Positions 18,564 to 28,013 are shown, numbered from the stretch's first letter. The stretch: 64,000 nt of DNA from Prolixibacteraceae bacterium (GCA_019720755.1 CP081303.1:868001-932000), one strand, 5' to 3'. Numbers and translations are program-made. The notes: generated by a model not told the origin, from the letters alone.

Positions 18564-18600
18564 GTTGTAAAGATAAGTGCTTTATCTAATTGTCCGAACA

Positions 18601-18695
18601 AATGTAGCACATCCAACTTTATGTAGTTTCATAAAGTATCCCAAGGCAACACTTGCTATTGCTTCATTGTTATACAGGTATCTAGAGTGTTTCAT
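18601..18695 (-). pseudogene. ABC-3C middle component, 5' fragment
   Basis: ATG at 18695, 2 nt after the effector stop codon, encodes about 32 residues (MKHSRYLYNNEAIASVALGY, then FMKLHKVGCAT) before the IS3 right end. The N-terminal NNEAIASVALGYF pattern fits the middle-component family. Its remainder lies beyond the IS at 16974-17375. Confidence 0.7.
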
Positions 18696-18697
18696 TT

Positions 18698-19924
18698 TTA
18701 TTCTGTTTTTTTCCAATCATATTGCCAACCAATTTCTTGACTCTCTGTAAGTAGATATAAGTGTCCGTTACTTAATTCCGTTGATAGAATTGTATCATCA
18801 ATTTTTAGAATTTTATTTCTCATTTCATCTAAAAGAGATACAGCCGTTTCTTTGATATTATCATTTAATTCCTCAATTGAATTTCCAGAGTTTATTTTAT
18901 GTTTTATTTTTCGATATTTTGCTTTGAAGTTATTTTTCCATATTTGGATTGTCTCTTCATTAAATTTTTTTAATTCAGAAGGCAATAAATCTCCATCATC
19001 TTCCCAAGTCTTTAGGTTGTTGTAGAGTTGTAATAGTTGGGTTGTAAATTCAATGATTTCCTCCCTGTCTTCAATCGATATGTCTCTAATATGAATTAGC
19101 TGTTTAATAAATAATTGTTCTTCAGGATTCTCTGGAAGAGAGAACTGAAAACTTCGAACAGGTAATTTATCACTCATTGCAACCTGAAAACATTTTCTGA
19201 ATTTATTTATAAAATCTTCAAAACCTATAACATTTTTTGTGCCATTTTTAACTGATAAATAATTGGTGTCTCTTAGTTCAGAATGAAGTTTTACGTACAC
19301 ATCATCAACTCTATTTTTTTGATATATTTTTTCTAATATTCGTTGTTTTATTAGCCTTATTAAATCATCTTGATTAAATTCAAAACCAATGTGCATAACG
19401 AATTCTTTTAATAACGCAGCTTTGATTGCTTTAAATTCATTAATGTAATTACATATCGTTTTATCAGTAGTGCTATCGTGAAGAGATTTCAAGTAAGATT
19501 TGAAATATGATACATTTATGTCATCCTCTGCTAGTTGTTTAAGATTAATGATAAATTGGTTGGAAGCTAGGCTTTTGTTACTTATTAACTGAAAGGTAGT
19601 TTTTTTTACATAGTCAAGTGGAGATGCTTGTTCATTAATAATTTTAGTCCAATTGGAGATTGTTTTCCAAAGGTCTTTATCTCTTTCAGTTAAATTAATA
19701 GATTCACCATCAGACCTTGTTTGGAGAGTATGTTTTGTTTGAATCAGAATTAGGTCACCATTTGATAGTTCTACATGAACATCATCTTTTTCCTCTAAGC
19801 CAATTTTTTCCCCATGTTTTAGACCAAGTGTAAGATAAAAAAAATAATAAAATTGATAATCAAATCCGATTGAAGTATCAGAAGCTGAAATTACATTTTG
19901 CCTGTCAGAATTACCCATAGTCAT
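18698..19924 (-). CDS. ABC-3C effector with DUF4297/Cap4-like nuclease N terminus
   Basis: A 408-aa protein that opens the ABC-3C operon. The N terminus shows GFDYQFYYFFYLTL, then LEEKDDVHVE and ILIQTKHTL, the E...DD...QxK arrangement of the restriction-endonuclease-like fold in DUF4297/Cap4 nucleases. The C-terminal half (about residues 260-408) is helical and contains LPENPEEQLFIKQLIHIRDI, resembling the ABC-3C C-terminal domain that docks to the middle component. DNA cleavage on triggering is inferred. Start at the first ATG; another is two codons later. Codon use is AT-richer than the housekeeping genes. Confidence 0.7.
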   Translation of the reverse strand: MTMGNSDRQNVISASDTSIGFDYQFYYFFYLTLGLKHGEKIGLEEKDDVHVELSNGDLILIQTKHTLQTRSDGESINLTERDKDLWKTISNWTKIINEQASPLDYVKKTTFQLISNKSLASNQFIINLKQLAEDDINVSYFKSYLKSLHDSTTDKTICNYINEFKAIKAALLKEFVMHIGFEFNQDDLIRLIKQRILEKIYQKNRVDDVYVKLHSELRDTNYLSVKNGTKNVIGFEDFINKFRKCFQVAMSDKLPVRSFQFSLPENPEEQLFIKQLIHIRDISIEDREEIIEFTTQLLQLYNNLKTWEDDGDLLPSELKKFNEETIQIWKNNFKAKYRKIKHKINSGNSIEELNDNIKETAVSLLDEMRNKILKIDDTILSTELSNGHLYLLTESQEIGWQYDWKKTE

Positions 19925-20524
19925 GAGTTAAGTTTCTTATTTGATGAATAATTTTTTTGAGCAATTATATTATAAGAATTTTTAATATTCCAGTATTTAA
20001 AAATAGACATAATAGCTTTATTTATGAAGTGATTTGTGTCAATATAAATATTCAATTTGGAAAAGCCCTGCTCTATACATGGCTTTATCATAAAAAAGTA
20101 TTTTATTTGAATAATGACAAACATATTAAACCTTTAAGATGACTAAAAAAACGAGGTTAAGGAGTACTATGAAAATTTGAAAGGAAATCTAGTTTATCCT
20201 AGAGATACATGAGGGAAGAAGCATGATTTAGAGTTTGTACGTAAGTAGTCAGGTTATATTATACTCTAGCCTGAGTAGTTACACTTTTTTTCTTTCTTGC
20301 TCTTTCCAAATGTTGATGGGAAATTCTAATATTATAGGTCTTTTTTAAGAAATATTGATAATATCAAAGGTCGTCTATTTTTAAAAAAATATTCAATTAA
20401 AAAATTCTCATATGATAAAATAAAATTGGTATGTATTTGCTTAAATAATAGACCTCAAAAATTCTACAATAAGTTTATTGAGGTCTATAATAAGTTGAAT
20501 ACTTATATCTTAAATTCTATAGTT
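19925..20524. other. Non-coding AT-rich stretch upstream of the ABC-3C operon
   Basis: About 600 bp with no supported gene. It should hold the promoter of the ABC-3C operon. It contains the 42-bp pair of IS66-like ends at 20241-20282. Confidence 0.5.
20241..20282. mobile_element. 42-bp pair of IS66-like termini
   Basis: GTAAGTAGTCAGG (20241-20253) faces CCTGAGTAGTTAC (20270-20282). The latter equals the terminus of the 1663-bp IS66 copies; the former matches it at 11 of 13 positions. Only 16 nt lie between. It could be an extreme deletion derivative of that IS. Confidence 0.45.
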
Positions 20525-21050
20525 TTACACCAAATCTTCATTTAGCAAATCAGCCAATTCATAGTATGTTCTAAAAGAGTTGTTACCATTCTTTGGTTTG
20601 GGTTTGTTCTTTAGTTCAATTGCTTTGTTTGATAGCATAAAAACTTGCTTTTCATCTTTAGGCAGTGCGGACCAAATTTTGTTTTTAAGCATATAATCTA
20701 CATAGTCTTTTACTCTTTTGCGATAATCTTCGCTGTAATTCACATCTTTCAAGAATGTCTCGTAGTCGTCGTGAAAATTCAAGATGATGATGTCTTCGAT
20801 TTTAAATAGTTTATCCATTTCCCCTCCGCCTTTCTTTCTGAAAGTAATGTAAAGAGGCTTGTGATTCATTAAATATTTTCCACTATTAGGACATTCATAG
20901 ACCTTTAAATCATTTATGGCTTGTTCTGACCAATCTGCTGTTGGGATTGAATAAACTTCTTTTTCGTAAAATTTCATTGTTCCATTAATATTTGTTAGAA
21001 AACTAAAGTAATCGTCAAGTAGTGTATCTTGTTGCGGGAGTACATTATAG
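20525..21050 (-). pseudogene. PD-(D/E)XK family gene, 3' fragment
   Basis: This fragment encodes about 175 residues beginning YNVLPQQDTLLDDYFSFL and ending LADLLNEDLV. It is the C-terminal half of the gene whose 5' half lies at 23352-23856. The tnpABC IS66 element sits between them with an exact 8-bp duplication, and removing it gives a continuous 340-aa frame through AFYNVLPQQD. In its present state a GTG inside the IS end (21070) opens the frame, so an N-terminally truncated product is possible. The C-terminal segment has KGGGEMDKLFKIEDIIILNF; I do not know its function. Confidence 0.8.
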
Positions 21051-21101
21051 GTAAGCGTTCGGTTATTCACATCTTGTGCATTATTTTAAAGCCTTCTATT
21101 T

Positions 21102-21422
21102 TTGAGACATAATCAAAAAAAGAAATTGATGAGTAAAAAAGCACATATGTTTGATCTCATAGAAGCACAACACAATAGTGGACTAAGCAATATCAATTAC
21201 TGTAAACAGAATAATATAAAACTATCAGTATATAGTTATTGGAAGGCAAAATATAAGAAGGAGTATTCTAAAGAAACTGAAGGTTTCTTTGTCACATTAG
21301 ACAATGAAACCTCACAAATAAAAGAAGAGATCGTTATCACTTATCCCAATGGTGTAACCCTTCAACTTTCTTCAGCAACGACAATATCGACGCTTCGATC
21401 ATTAATCCAAATTCAAGGCTGA
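21102..21422 (+). CDS. tnpA: IS66 TnpA accessory protein
   Basis: A 106-aa protein with an N-terminal HTH-like segment (LIEAQHNSGLSNINYCKQNNI) and the C-terminal TYPNGVTLQLSSATTISTL typical of IS66 TnpA. Its stop overlaps the tnpB start as TGATG, giving translational coupling. Confidence 0.88.
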   Translation: MRHNQKKKLMSKKAHMFDLIEAQHNSGLSNINYCKQNNIKLSVYSYWKAKYKKEYSKETEGFFVTLDNETSQIKEEIVITYPNGVTLQLSSATTISTLRSLIQIQG

Positions 21423-21766
21423 TGTTATCAATATCTTCAAATGATCGTTTTCACCTCTATTCTGAAGCAACAGATATGAGGAAAAGTTTTGATGGATTAT
21501 CCGGATTGGTGCAGAATAAGATTGATGCCAATATTACTTCGGGAGATGTATTTATCTTTCTGAACAAACGTCGTACCATGATGAAATTACTTAAATGGGA
21601 AAGAGGTGGTTTTGTTCTTTTTGTGAAACGACTAGAGAGAGGAACCTTTAGACCTCCTGAAATAAAAGACTTAACATCAATGCATCTTGAGTACACTGAT
21701 CTTGTCCTTCTTATAGAAGGTGTTCTTGTCAAAGAATATAAAAGACAAAAACGTTATGTTATTTAA
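21422..21766 (+). CDS. tnpB: IS66 TnpB accessory protein
   Basis: A 114-aa protein with the family hallmarks: ATDMRKSFDGLSGLV near the N terminus, VFIFLNKRRTMMKLLKWERGG in the centre, and LERGTFRPP. TnpB is needed for transposition of three-gene IS66 elements; its exact role is unknown. Confidence 0.93.
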   Translation: MLSISSNDRFHLYSEATDMRKSFDGLSGLVQNKIDANITSGDVFIFLNKRRTMMKLLKWERGGFVLFVKRLERGTFRPPEIKDLTSMHLEYTDLVLLIEGVLVKEYKRQKRYVI

Positions 21767-21789
21767 ATAAATATGTGTATCCTTAAACC

Positions 21790-23298
21790 ATGAATAAGAG
21801 CGATATCATAGAGGATGTAAGTAAAGAAGATCTTTTGGATCAACTCCAGAAGATGATGACTGAATACTCTAATGTCGACTCTGAAGTTACTAGTTTAAAA
21901 CAAGAAAACGAATCCTTAAAGGCACAGATTGCCTATCTTAAGAGACGTATCTTTGGCTCAACCAAAGAAACCTATAAAGATCCGAACCAATTAGAGTTAG
22001 CTCTTGAAGTCGAAGAGAAAAATCTAGAAGACTTACAGATATCTTCTCCAGAAGAGGAGGTTATTGAGGTTGTTAAGAAGAAAAAAAAGGCAAAAAGAAA
22101 AAGTATCCCTTCTGACCTTCCTCGTCAAGTAGAAGTGATTGAACCTGATGATGTCCCAGAGGGAGCAACTCGTATTGGAGAAGAGATATCAGAGAGAATT
22201 GAATTTAGTCCAGGTAAGCTTTATGTAAGACAAATTGTTCGTCCAAAATATCGTTTACCCGAAGAGGATAACATTATCATCTCCGAACTTCCGTCGGATC
22301 TTATCCCCAAATGTATGGCGGGAAACTCATTAATAAGTCAATTTATTGTTGGTAAATTCTACGACCATATACCTCTTTATAGAGCCCAAGGGATCTTTAA
22401 AAGATCAGGAATTGATTTTCCTAAAGCAACCATCAATGGATGGATAAGGAAGGCTGCTGAACTACTTTCTCCACTATACAAACATATCGAGAAAAAAGTA
22501 ATCCAGTCAGACTATATTCAAGCCGATGAGACAAGTATCAAGGTTCTAACAGATAAGAAACAAGGAGCCACTCATCTTGGTTACTTCTGGATCTATTATG
22601 CTCCAAATATAAAGAGTTGTTTATTTACTTACGATAACTCCCGAAAAGGTTCTGTACCAGAATCGATTTTAAAAAAGTTTAAAGGAGTTCTACAGACAGA
22701 TGGATATCAAGGTTATCATAAACTTGGAAATCAAAAAGAAATTATAAAGTTAGCATGTATGGCACATGCTCGACGGAAATTTTTTGAGGCAAAAGAAAAT
22801 GATCGAACTCGTGCCGAATATGCTTTAAAAAAGATCCAAGAACTATATAAGATAGAGAGAACAAATCAGGAAAAAGAGTTGTCTATCGAAGAAACCTATC
22901 TTCTTCGACAAGAACTTGCTGTGCCTATACTAAAGGAACTCGAAAAATGGTTAAAAAAAGAGTCTCTTACAGCATTACCTAAAAGCCCTATTGGGAAAGC
23001 AATCAACTATAGCCTAAACCTATGGGATGAACTGTGCCAATATACAGAAGATGGAAGCTACATTATCGACAATAATAATGTGGAGAATAAAGTACGTCCA
23101 GTAGCCATTGGACGTAAAAACTATCTCTTTGCAGGATCAGAAGAGGGAGCTAAAAGAGCAGCAATGTTCTATACTTTATCTTCAATGTGCAAAATGGCAG
23201 ACGTTGAACCTCATGCATGGTATACAGATATCTTAAATCGTATATCCGACACCAAGCCATCGAAATACGATGACTTACTTCCTCAAAACTGGAAATAA
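21790..23298 (+). CDS. tnpC: IS66 TnpC transposase
   Basis: A 502-aa DDE transposase: N-terminal coiled coil (residues 10-55), a linker with a Lys-rich run, QADETS (first catalytic Asp), LQTDGYQGY (second), and the C-terminal NNVENKVRPVAIGRKNYLFAGS. Only distantly related to the single-gene IS66 transposases elsewhere in the window, so it is an independent family arrival. Confidence 0.95.
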   Translation: MNKSDIIEDVSKEDLLDQLQKMMTEYSNVDSEVTSLKQENESLKAQIAYLKRRIFGSTKETYKDPNQLELALEVEEKNLEDLQISSPEEEVIEVVKKKKKAKRKSIPSDLPRQVEVIEPDDVPEGATRIGEEISERIEFSPGKLYVRQIVRPKYRLPEEDNIIISELPSDLIPKCMAGNSLISQFIVGKFYDHIPLYRAQGIFKRSGIDFPKATINGWIRKAAELLSPLYKHIEKKVIQSDYIQADETSIKVLTDKKQGATHLGYFWIYYAPNIKSCLFTYDNSRKGSVPESILKKFKGVLQTDGYQGYHKLGNQKEIIKLACMAHARRKFFEAKENDRTRAEYALKKIQELYKIERTNQEKELSIEETYLLRQELAVPILKELEKWLKKESLTALPKSPIGKAINYSLNLWDELCQYTEDGSYIIDNNNVENKVRPVAIGRKNYLFAGSEEGAKRAAMFYTLSSMCKMADVEPHAWYTDILNRISDTKPSKYDDLLPQNWK

Positions 23299-23351
23299 TC
23301 TTTATAGTAAAAAAGATCAATCTTCATATACGTGAGTAGCCGAACGGATAC

Positions 23352-23856
23352 CATTATAGAATGCACTAATAATATCTTCCCAAGTGATCGATATTAAACT
23401 TGGGTGTTTGTTATAGCTTGGAAGTTTAATGAGCGTAACACCAAAACAGTTGTTTCCAAATATGTCTAGCTCTTCGAAGACTTCATTTTCAATATAGTTC
23501 TCGATTTGTTTGTTTGCCTCGTAAACAGATATCCTTTTATTGATGCTTTTGGCTTCAATAAGAATTGCTTTAAAAGGCTGCCCTTCTTTATAGAATCGCA
23601 ATACAATATCTGCTCTGTATTTATTGGTGGAGTTAGAGATCAATTCGCAATTAACAATAACTCGACTAAGGGATTTTAAATCAATTTCCCCTACCTTCGA
23701 TTTAATAGAATGAATATCGAGAAAGGCTTTTAATGCTGTATCTGATTTTGATAATAATAGTCCCAGCCCTTTGGTTTGTTGTGTTTCTTTATCGCCTGAG
23801 ATCAAATCAAAATAGCTCGAATGCATCGAACTATAAAGTCTAAAACTGTTCCTCAT
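23352..23856 (-). pseudogene. PD-(D/E)XK nuclease-like gene, 5' fragment
   Basis: From ATG 23856 (MRNSFRLYSSMHSSYFDLIS) this encodes about 168 residues before the IS66 duplication. The core RADIVLRF...ILIEAKSIN has the D-x(n)-ExK pattern of PD-(D/E)XK nucleases, with a following Gln (NKQIENY). The open frame runs 18 nt upstream to a TTG, and at its 3' end reads 35 nt into the IS. Joined to 20525-21042 it gives a 340-aa protein. A role in DNA defence or repair is inferred from the fold and the island setting. Confidence 0.8.
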
Positions 23857-24536
23857 TTCTGTCTTTTGTAATGGGTGCAAACATTAATATGTTCACACAT
23901 GTGTTGCTTATATACTTCGTATGTTGTTTGTGTGTGGTAAATTATAATTTTAATTATAAAGACTATTAATATATATCGTTTTTCTTTGCTAAATATGCTC
24001 AATAATAGTGTTTAGGGGGTGTTGGGGTTGATTAGAATAGGGATTGCTTTTATATCATTAGCAATAATTTCGCATGTGTATTACTTTTTCATTCGTGTGT
24101 CTCTATTGTTCTAGTCATAGTTTTGGGCGCAAGAAAGGATAGTTACGATTACCATATAGAACATCAATTTTAGGATGGTGGATATTGATAAAATATGCAT
24201 GTTATTTAGAGTGGTATTGTTGCATATGATGGTCTGAAAGCACGATGTTGGAGATGCTACCATGATATGGTGATGTTGAATGTGGCGGACTGATATCGTG
24301 TGGTAGTATTTTGAGCTTTGGTACGAGATCGTATGCAGATCTTCCTTTTCGGATGGAATAGGGGGGTACTCTTTGCGGTTGCGATCGAAGAGGAAGCACA
24401 TGGCGTAGGCGTGGTATTGGGTGACATTTTTTCTCTTTATCCCGATTTGAGCTTAGTTTTGAACAACTTCATTGTATTTATACCCGATGGGGTATATCAT
24501 GCATTGAAAGAGAGTCGTGCTCTTTTGATTAGAGGT
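23857..24536. other. Stretch without supported genes
   Basis: About 680 bp. Short frames on both strands between 24111 and 24557 overlap each other, lack recognisable domains and have unusual His/Ser/Tyr-rich composition. A toxin partner for the adjacent HTH gene would be expected here on the minus strand but I see none. Confidence 0.4.
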
Positions 24537-24815
24537 TTATGGTTTGGAAATAAATAGATCTTCAATATTGGTATGATCCTCTTCTTTCTCAAATATGAGC
24601 TTAAAATCATCTAACTTGTTTAGTAGGCGAGCAAGCTTCAGTAATGAGTCTAAGGATATTTGTCCTGTTGTTTCGAAACGTTTTAAACTTCCTAATGAGA
24701 CACCAGATCGTTCTGCCATCTCTGCTTGAGAAAACTTTAACTGTTTTCGAAGGACTTTATGTCGCGTTGCCAATTGTTTGGCAATCTCTTTTGGTGTTGG
24801 GTCGAGTGAATACAT
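24537..24815 (-). CDS. XRE-family HTH regulator, HipB-like
   Basis: A 92-aa protein with a single XRE helix-turn-helix (about residues 18-72): LRKQLKFSQAEMAERSGVSLGSLKRFE. The arrangement, with an N-terminal lead and a C-terminal EEDHTNIEDLF tail, resembles HipB-type antitoxins that precede hipA in Bacteroidota. No hipA follows on the minus strand, so it is either an orphan antitoxin whose toxin was deleted or an independent regulator. Confidence 0.7.
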   Translation of the reverse strand: MYSLDPTPKEIAKQLATRHKVLRKQLKFSQAEMAERSGVSLGSLKRFETTGQISLDSLLKLARLLNKLDDFKLIFEKEEDHTNIEDLFISKP

Positions 24816-26075
24816 ATAGCTAATATATTATCCAAATATAGTGAAAAATATGCATTCTGGCTAATATATTGGCTGTTTTGTGTACTTGTCTTGTTAATGT
24901 GTTTAATTTATTTAGGTGTAACTAGCACTGTTGTTTTGTTTTCTGAGAGATTGGGAGTAATAAAATTGTTGTTTCATCTTTCTACTAGAGAGTTGTCGTA
25001 TGGAAGCGTTGCTGAATAAGGTCGAAAACGTTGCTCTTAATTCATTAATGAAACATGAGAAATAAGATTTAATCTGTGCTTGTCTATGTTTATACTGCAA
25101 GTTAGTTCTAGTTCAGTTAGGAGTTGCTTAATCTTTGACACAGTTTCATGATATGCCTTTATATTTCTTTCATGTAAATGTTTGTAAAGTGTTTTATTGT
25201 TTATAGAGATTGTTCCACTCTTTAGAAATGTTGTTATTTTGCGTTTTAAGCTCTTTTAAGCAACTTAATATGGTTGGGTGTATGTTTGTCTTTGTGTTTT
25301 GTTAAAATCCCTTATATTGTCTTTATTCTCTTTTGTGTAAGATCGTTCTTGATGGTTTTTGTGACAAAGCGGTATGTTTTCTTTTTCTATTAGGTTTTCT
25401 CTGGTGCTTGTTTTTAGGGAGACAACTACTGTTACTGTCTCTGCAGGGTTTATGATATGGTCTTTATATTTTCTCCTGCAAAATATAGCGAAGGATTGCA
25501 GAGTGTGCTTTTTTTCTGATGCATCTTTTCGTTGATGGTAAGATATATCACTTGTTCTTTTTTCATGACTTTCATTTTAAGGTTTTTCTTTTTTGATTTA
25601 TATCCGTTTACCGCTGTAAGCCTGGATGCTTTTGGGCTGTTCCAAAGGAGAAGTTGGATGCTACTTAGGGGATTAGCCTATTTTCTTGGTGCAACGGAGG
25701 TGCCCTTTTCACCTCACTCTATCCTGCGCTTGAGGGTAGGAGTCGAAATCGAAATCCTACTATGGCCGTCGAATCTCATCGCTTATAGCAGTATTTCACG
25801 GTTTTTACTTCAGTACTCTATAATTTCTGGTTTCTAATATCGTCTTAATTCTCTCATGATGATTGGTTTTGGATCAAAGGTCGTTTGAGGGAGAATTTGT
25901 TTTAATTGTTTTTTTTATACTTCTACATTTGTGTTTTTTTTAGATCTCCGATAGACACTATTGAGTGGGGTAGAATTAAAGGTTTGATGTTGTGACATGT
26001 AGAAGTATAATTTTTTTATACTTCTACATTTTTCGCATTAAATAAATCTGTGAGGACTTGTTGCATCTGTGGACA
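24816..26075. other. Long AT-rich stretch without supported genes
   Basis: About 1.26 kb. One frame at 25532-25837 is low-complexity (Phe-rich, then Arg/Leu-rich) with no domain. A less AT-rich patch near 25660-25790 (CCTACTATGGCCGTCG) stands out in composition but I cannot assign it. Confidence 0.4.
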
Positions 26076-26080
26076 TCATC

Positions 26081-26425
26081 TTCCTGCCTTTGTGTCTAGG
26101 TGGTTCCTTTTCCTATGTATTTTCGCAAAATGATGTTGTCACAAAGAGGGCAAATACATGGGTTTGCTGCTACCACGTCGTATTTGTGTGGTTCTTTCCT
26201 GCCTTTGTGTCTTCGTAGCTCTTTTTCCTTTGTACCTTCTCACAATGATATTGTCACAAAGAGGGCAAACACATGGGTTTGCAGCTACTACGTCGTATTT
26301 GCGTGGTTCTTTCCTGCCTTTGTGTCTTCGTAGCTCTTTTCCCTTTGTACCTTCTCACAATGATATTGTCACAAAGAGGGCAAACACATGGGTTTGCAGC
26401 TACTACGTCGTATTTGCGTGGTTCT
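26081..26425. repeat. Three tandem copies of a 115-bp repeat
   Basis: Units start at 26081, 26196 and 26311 with TTCCTGCCTTTGTGTC and each holds a GGGCAAACACATGGGTTTGC imperfect palindrome. Units 2 and 3 are almost identical, unit 1 more diverged. The palindrome also occurs near 14400 and 14680. The frames across it are repeat translations, not genes. Confidence 0.8.
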
Positions 26426-26793
26426 GGTTATATCGGGTGTGATATTTCATGCGTTTAAACCAAACTTTGTCGGGCGCAAAAAATTGAAGCTGAACAGCAC
26501 ACTACAATATTGTCACTATGAAGTTACGCTACGACTAAAACCTATAAGAATAATGAGGTGCGGAAATAGATTCGAGATGAGTGATTCTAAATAAATTTTC
26601 TTGTTTTTTATATATACCCTTAATATATACTCTCTCATTTTTGCTTTTTTTATTTAGTCTAGATAGTGTGCTTTTTGATCGTAAATAGTTGATTGATTTG
26701 ATGACACTTTTTTGTCGCATTTATGTGATACTGATATCAAGAGAAAAAACATATTTTAAGCATTTGCATAATACCTCCTGTTTTATCAAATTA

Positions 26794-28013
26794 CAGGGCT
26801 TGTTGATGAAATTTAAGCGGCGAAGAAATCGTGTAATTTATCAGTATTTCGCACAAGCTCTTCTCTTAAAATATTCAAGTTATTGTAGCTATTTGTTTTC
26901 ATTAATCCACTACAAATAAACAACATAACAGAGGATATTGATTTTTGTAATCCATGATCTAATGACTTTAATTTGTCTTCTCCAAAATTAACATCACGAA
27001 TACGGTTCATTATTTCTATTTTCCAATGACCTCTAATAGCACCAGCAATTTCACCTATTTCCCCATTATAATTGGTGATATAATATCGTGTTTCTGTACT
27101 CCTTCTACCTCTCTTTACATTGTGACTCTCTCTTGTCACTTTAATCATATTACATATACCACTATTACTCCATCTAGGCTCTAACATCTCTGTATTGATT
27201 GGGAATATTTCGTACCTTCTAATGTCTATTCTTCCATGCGATTTGTCTGTTTCTGTCATCACATCACCTACTTTTATATGATTGGATGTATGCACTAAGT
27301 CATCCTTTAATTTCTTCTGATTTGACTTTATTTGAGTCAAATAGAATCGACTATTTTGGTGAATATTAGACAACAGATTTTCTGAATTGTGCATTGCGTC
27401 GAGTGTTATCTTTGCCTGCTCTGGCAACTCAAGAATATGATCATAAACAATACTCTTTTCACTCTCTTTTGTCCCATCATAAAAACCTAATAACTGTTGT
27501 ACATTTGTGTTATGACCAATAGAGTAAACAATACTTAACCCTCTCTTTTTATTGCTTTTAGAATCGATACTTCCTCGAAGTTCTTTACCATCAATAGATA
27601 TCCATTCTGTAGAAGAGTATACTTCATCACAAATTGTCAAAAAGGACTCATAATCAAACTCAGACAGAATTCTTGTCAACTGAACTCGACTTATAAAATG
27701 ATCAACATCTTTATGTAAACAGATACATAACTTCTCATAATAACGAACCATATTACGATGAATCTTATTTATGCTAAGATGATCGGAACTTGTTAGAATT
27801 GAGATAATAAAAAGCGTAATCACAAATGCCAATTCATGCTTTCGTCCTACATGACTCCGATTATCGACTAATTTAACTTGTAATTTCTCATAGAATCTTC
27901 TAATTTCGGCACTTGAAAGGTCGTTATTCATAATTTATATCTGTTTTTAGCAATCCAAATATAATATGAATAGTCGACCTTTTATCATTTCAGCAATTCA
28001 TGAACAAGCCCTG
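26794..28013 (-). mobile_element. ISAs1-family element, about 1220 bp
   Basis: Terminal repeats CAGGGCTTGTTGATGAA (left) and, read inward from the right, CAGGGCTTGTTCATGAA. No matching target duplication is visible (left flank TCAAATTA, right flank TACTAACC), so a flank has probably been rearranged. It lies directly downstream of the RiPP-like locus. Confidence 0.85.
26813..27931 (-). CDS. ISAs1-family transposase
   Basis: A 372-aa DDE transposase with SIDGKELRGS (first Asp), ITLDAMHNSE (second Asp), and RGHWKIEIMNRIRDVNFGED near the C terminus, the order typical of the ISAs1 family. It appears intact. It differs strongly from the other ISAs1 transposase at 37859-39061. Confidence 0.92.
   Translation of the reverse strand: MNNDLSSAEIRRFYEKLQVKLVDNRSHVGRKHELAFVITLFIISILTSSDHLSINKIHRNMVRYYEKLCICLHKDVDHFISRVQLTRILSEFDYESFLTICDEVYSSTEWISIDGKELRGSIDSKSNKKRGLSIVYSIGHNTNVQQLLGFYDGTKESEKSIVYDHILELPEQAKITLDAMHNSENLLSNIHQNSRFYLTQIKSNQKKLKDDLVHTSNHIKVGDVMTETDKSHGRIDIRRYEIFPINTEMLEPRWSNSGICNMIKVTRESHNVKRGRRSTETRYYITNYNGEIGEIAGAIRGHWKIEIMNRIRDVNFGEDKLKSLDHGLQKSISSVMLFICSGLMKTNSYNNLNILREELVRNTDKLHDFFAA

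Larger units (their letters stand above)
17376..18600 (-). mobile_element. IS3-family element inserted in the ABC-3C middle component
   Basis: About 1225 bp with the terminal repeat TCGGACAATTA at both ends. The plus-strand right end terminates GTCCGAACA (canonical ...CA); the left end has lost the terminal TGT. A 3-bp direct repeat AAT (17373-17375 and 18601-18603) is a plausible target duplication. Two overlapping frames encode OrfA and OrfB. Confidence 0.8.
21051..23351 (+). mobile_element. IS66-family element with tnpA, tnpB and tnpC, 2301 bp
   Basis: Ends are GTAAGCGTTCGGTTATTCAC (left) and, read inward from the right, GTATCCGTTCGGCTACTCAC, 16 of 20 identical. The 8-bp duplication CATTATAG is at 21043-21050 and 23352-23359. 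GTAAGCG ends and an 8-bp duplication are classic for IS66. All three genes are intact. The target is a minus-strand PD-(D/E)XK gene. Confidence 0.93.

Noticed and set aside
24111-24557. Overlapping short frames on both strands downstream of the HipB-like gene
   Set aside because: Mutually overlapping, unusual composition, no HipA motif recognisable.
25532-25837. 101-codon frame on the plus strand
   Set aside because: Phe-rich then Leu/Arg-rich composition, no domain, in AT-rich non-coding DNA.
26081-26425. Possible CRISPR array
   Set aside because: Units are 115 bp with no short repeat/unique spacer pattern, and no cas gene is present.
26100-26458. Three overlapping frames of 60-95 codons
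   Set aside because: They translate the 115-bp repeat and differ only by repeat offset.
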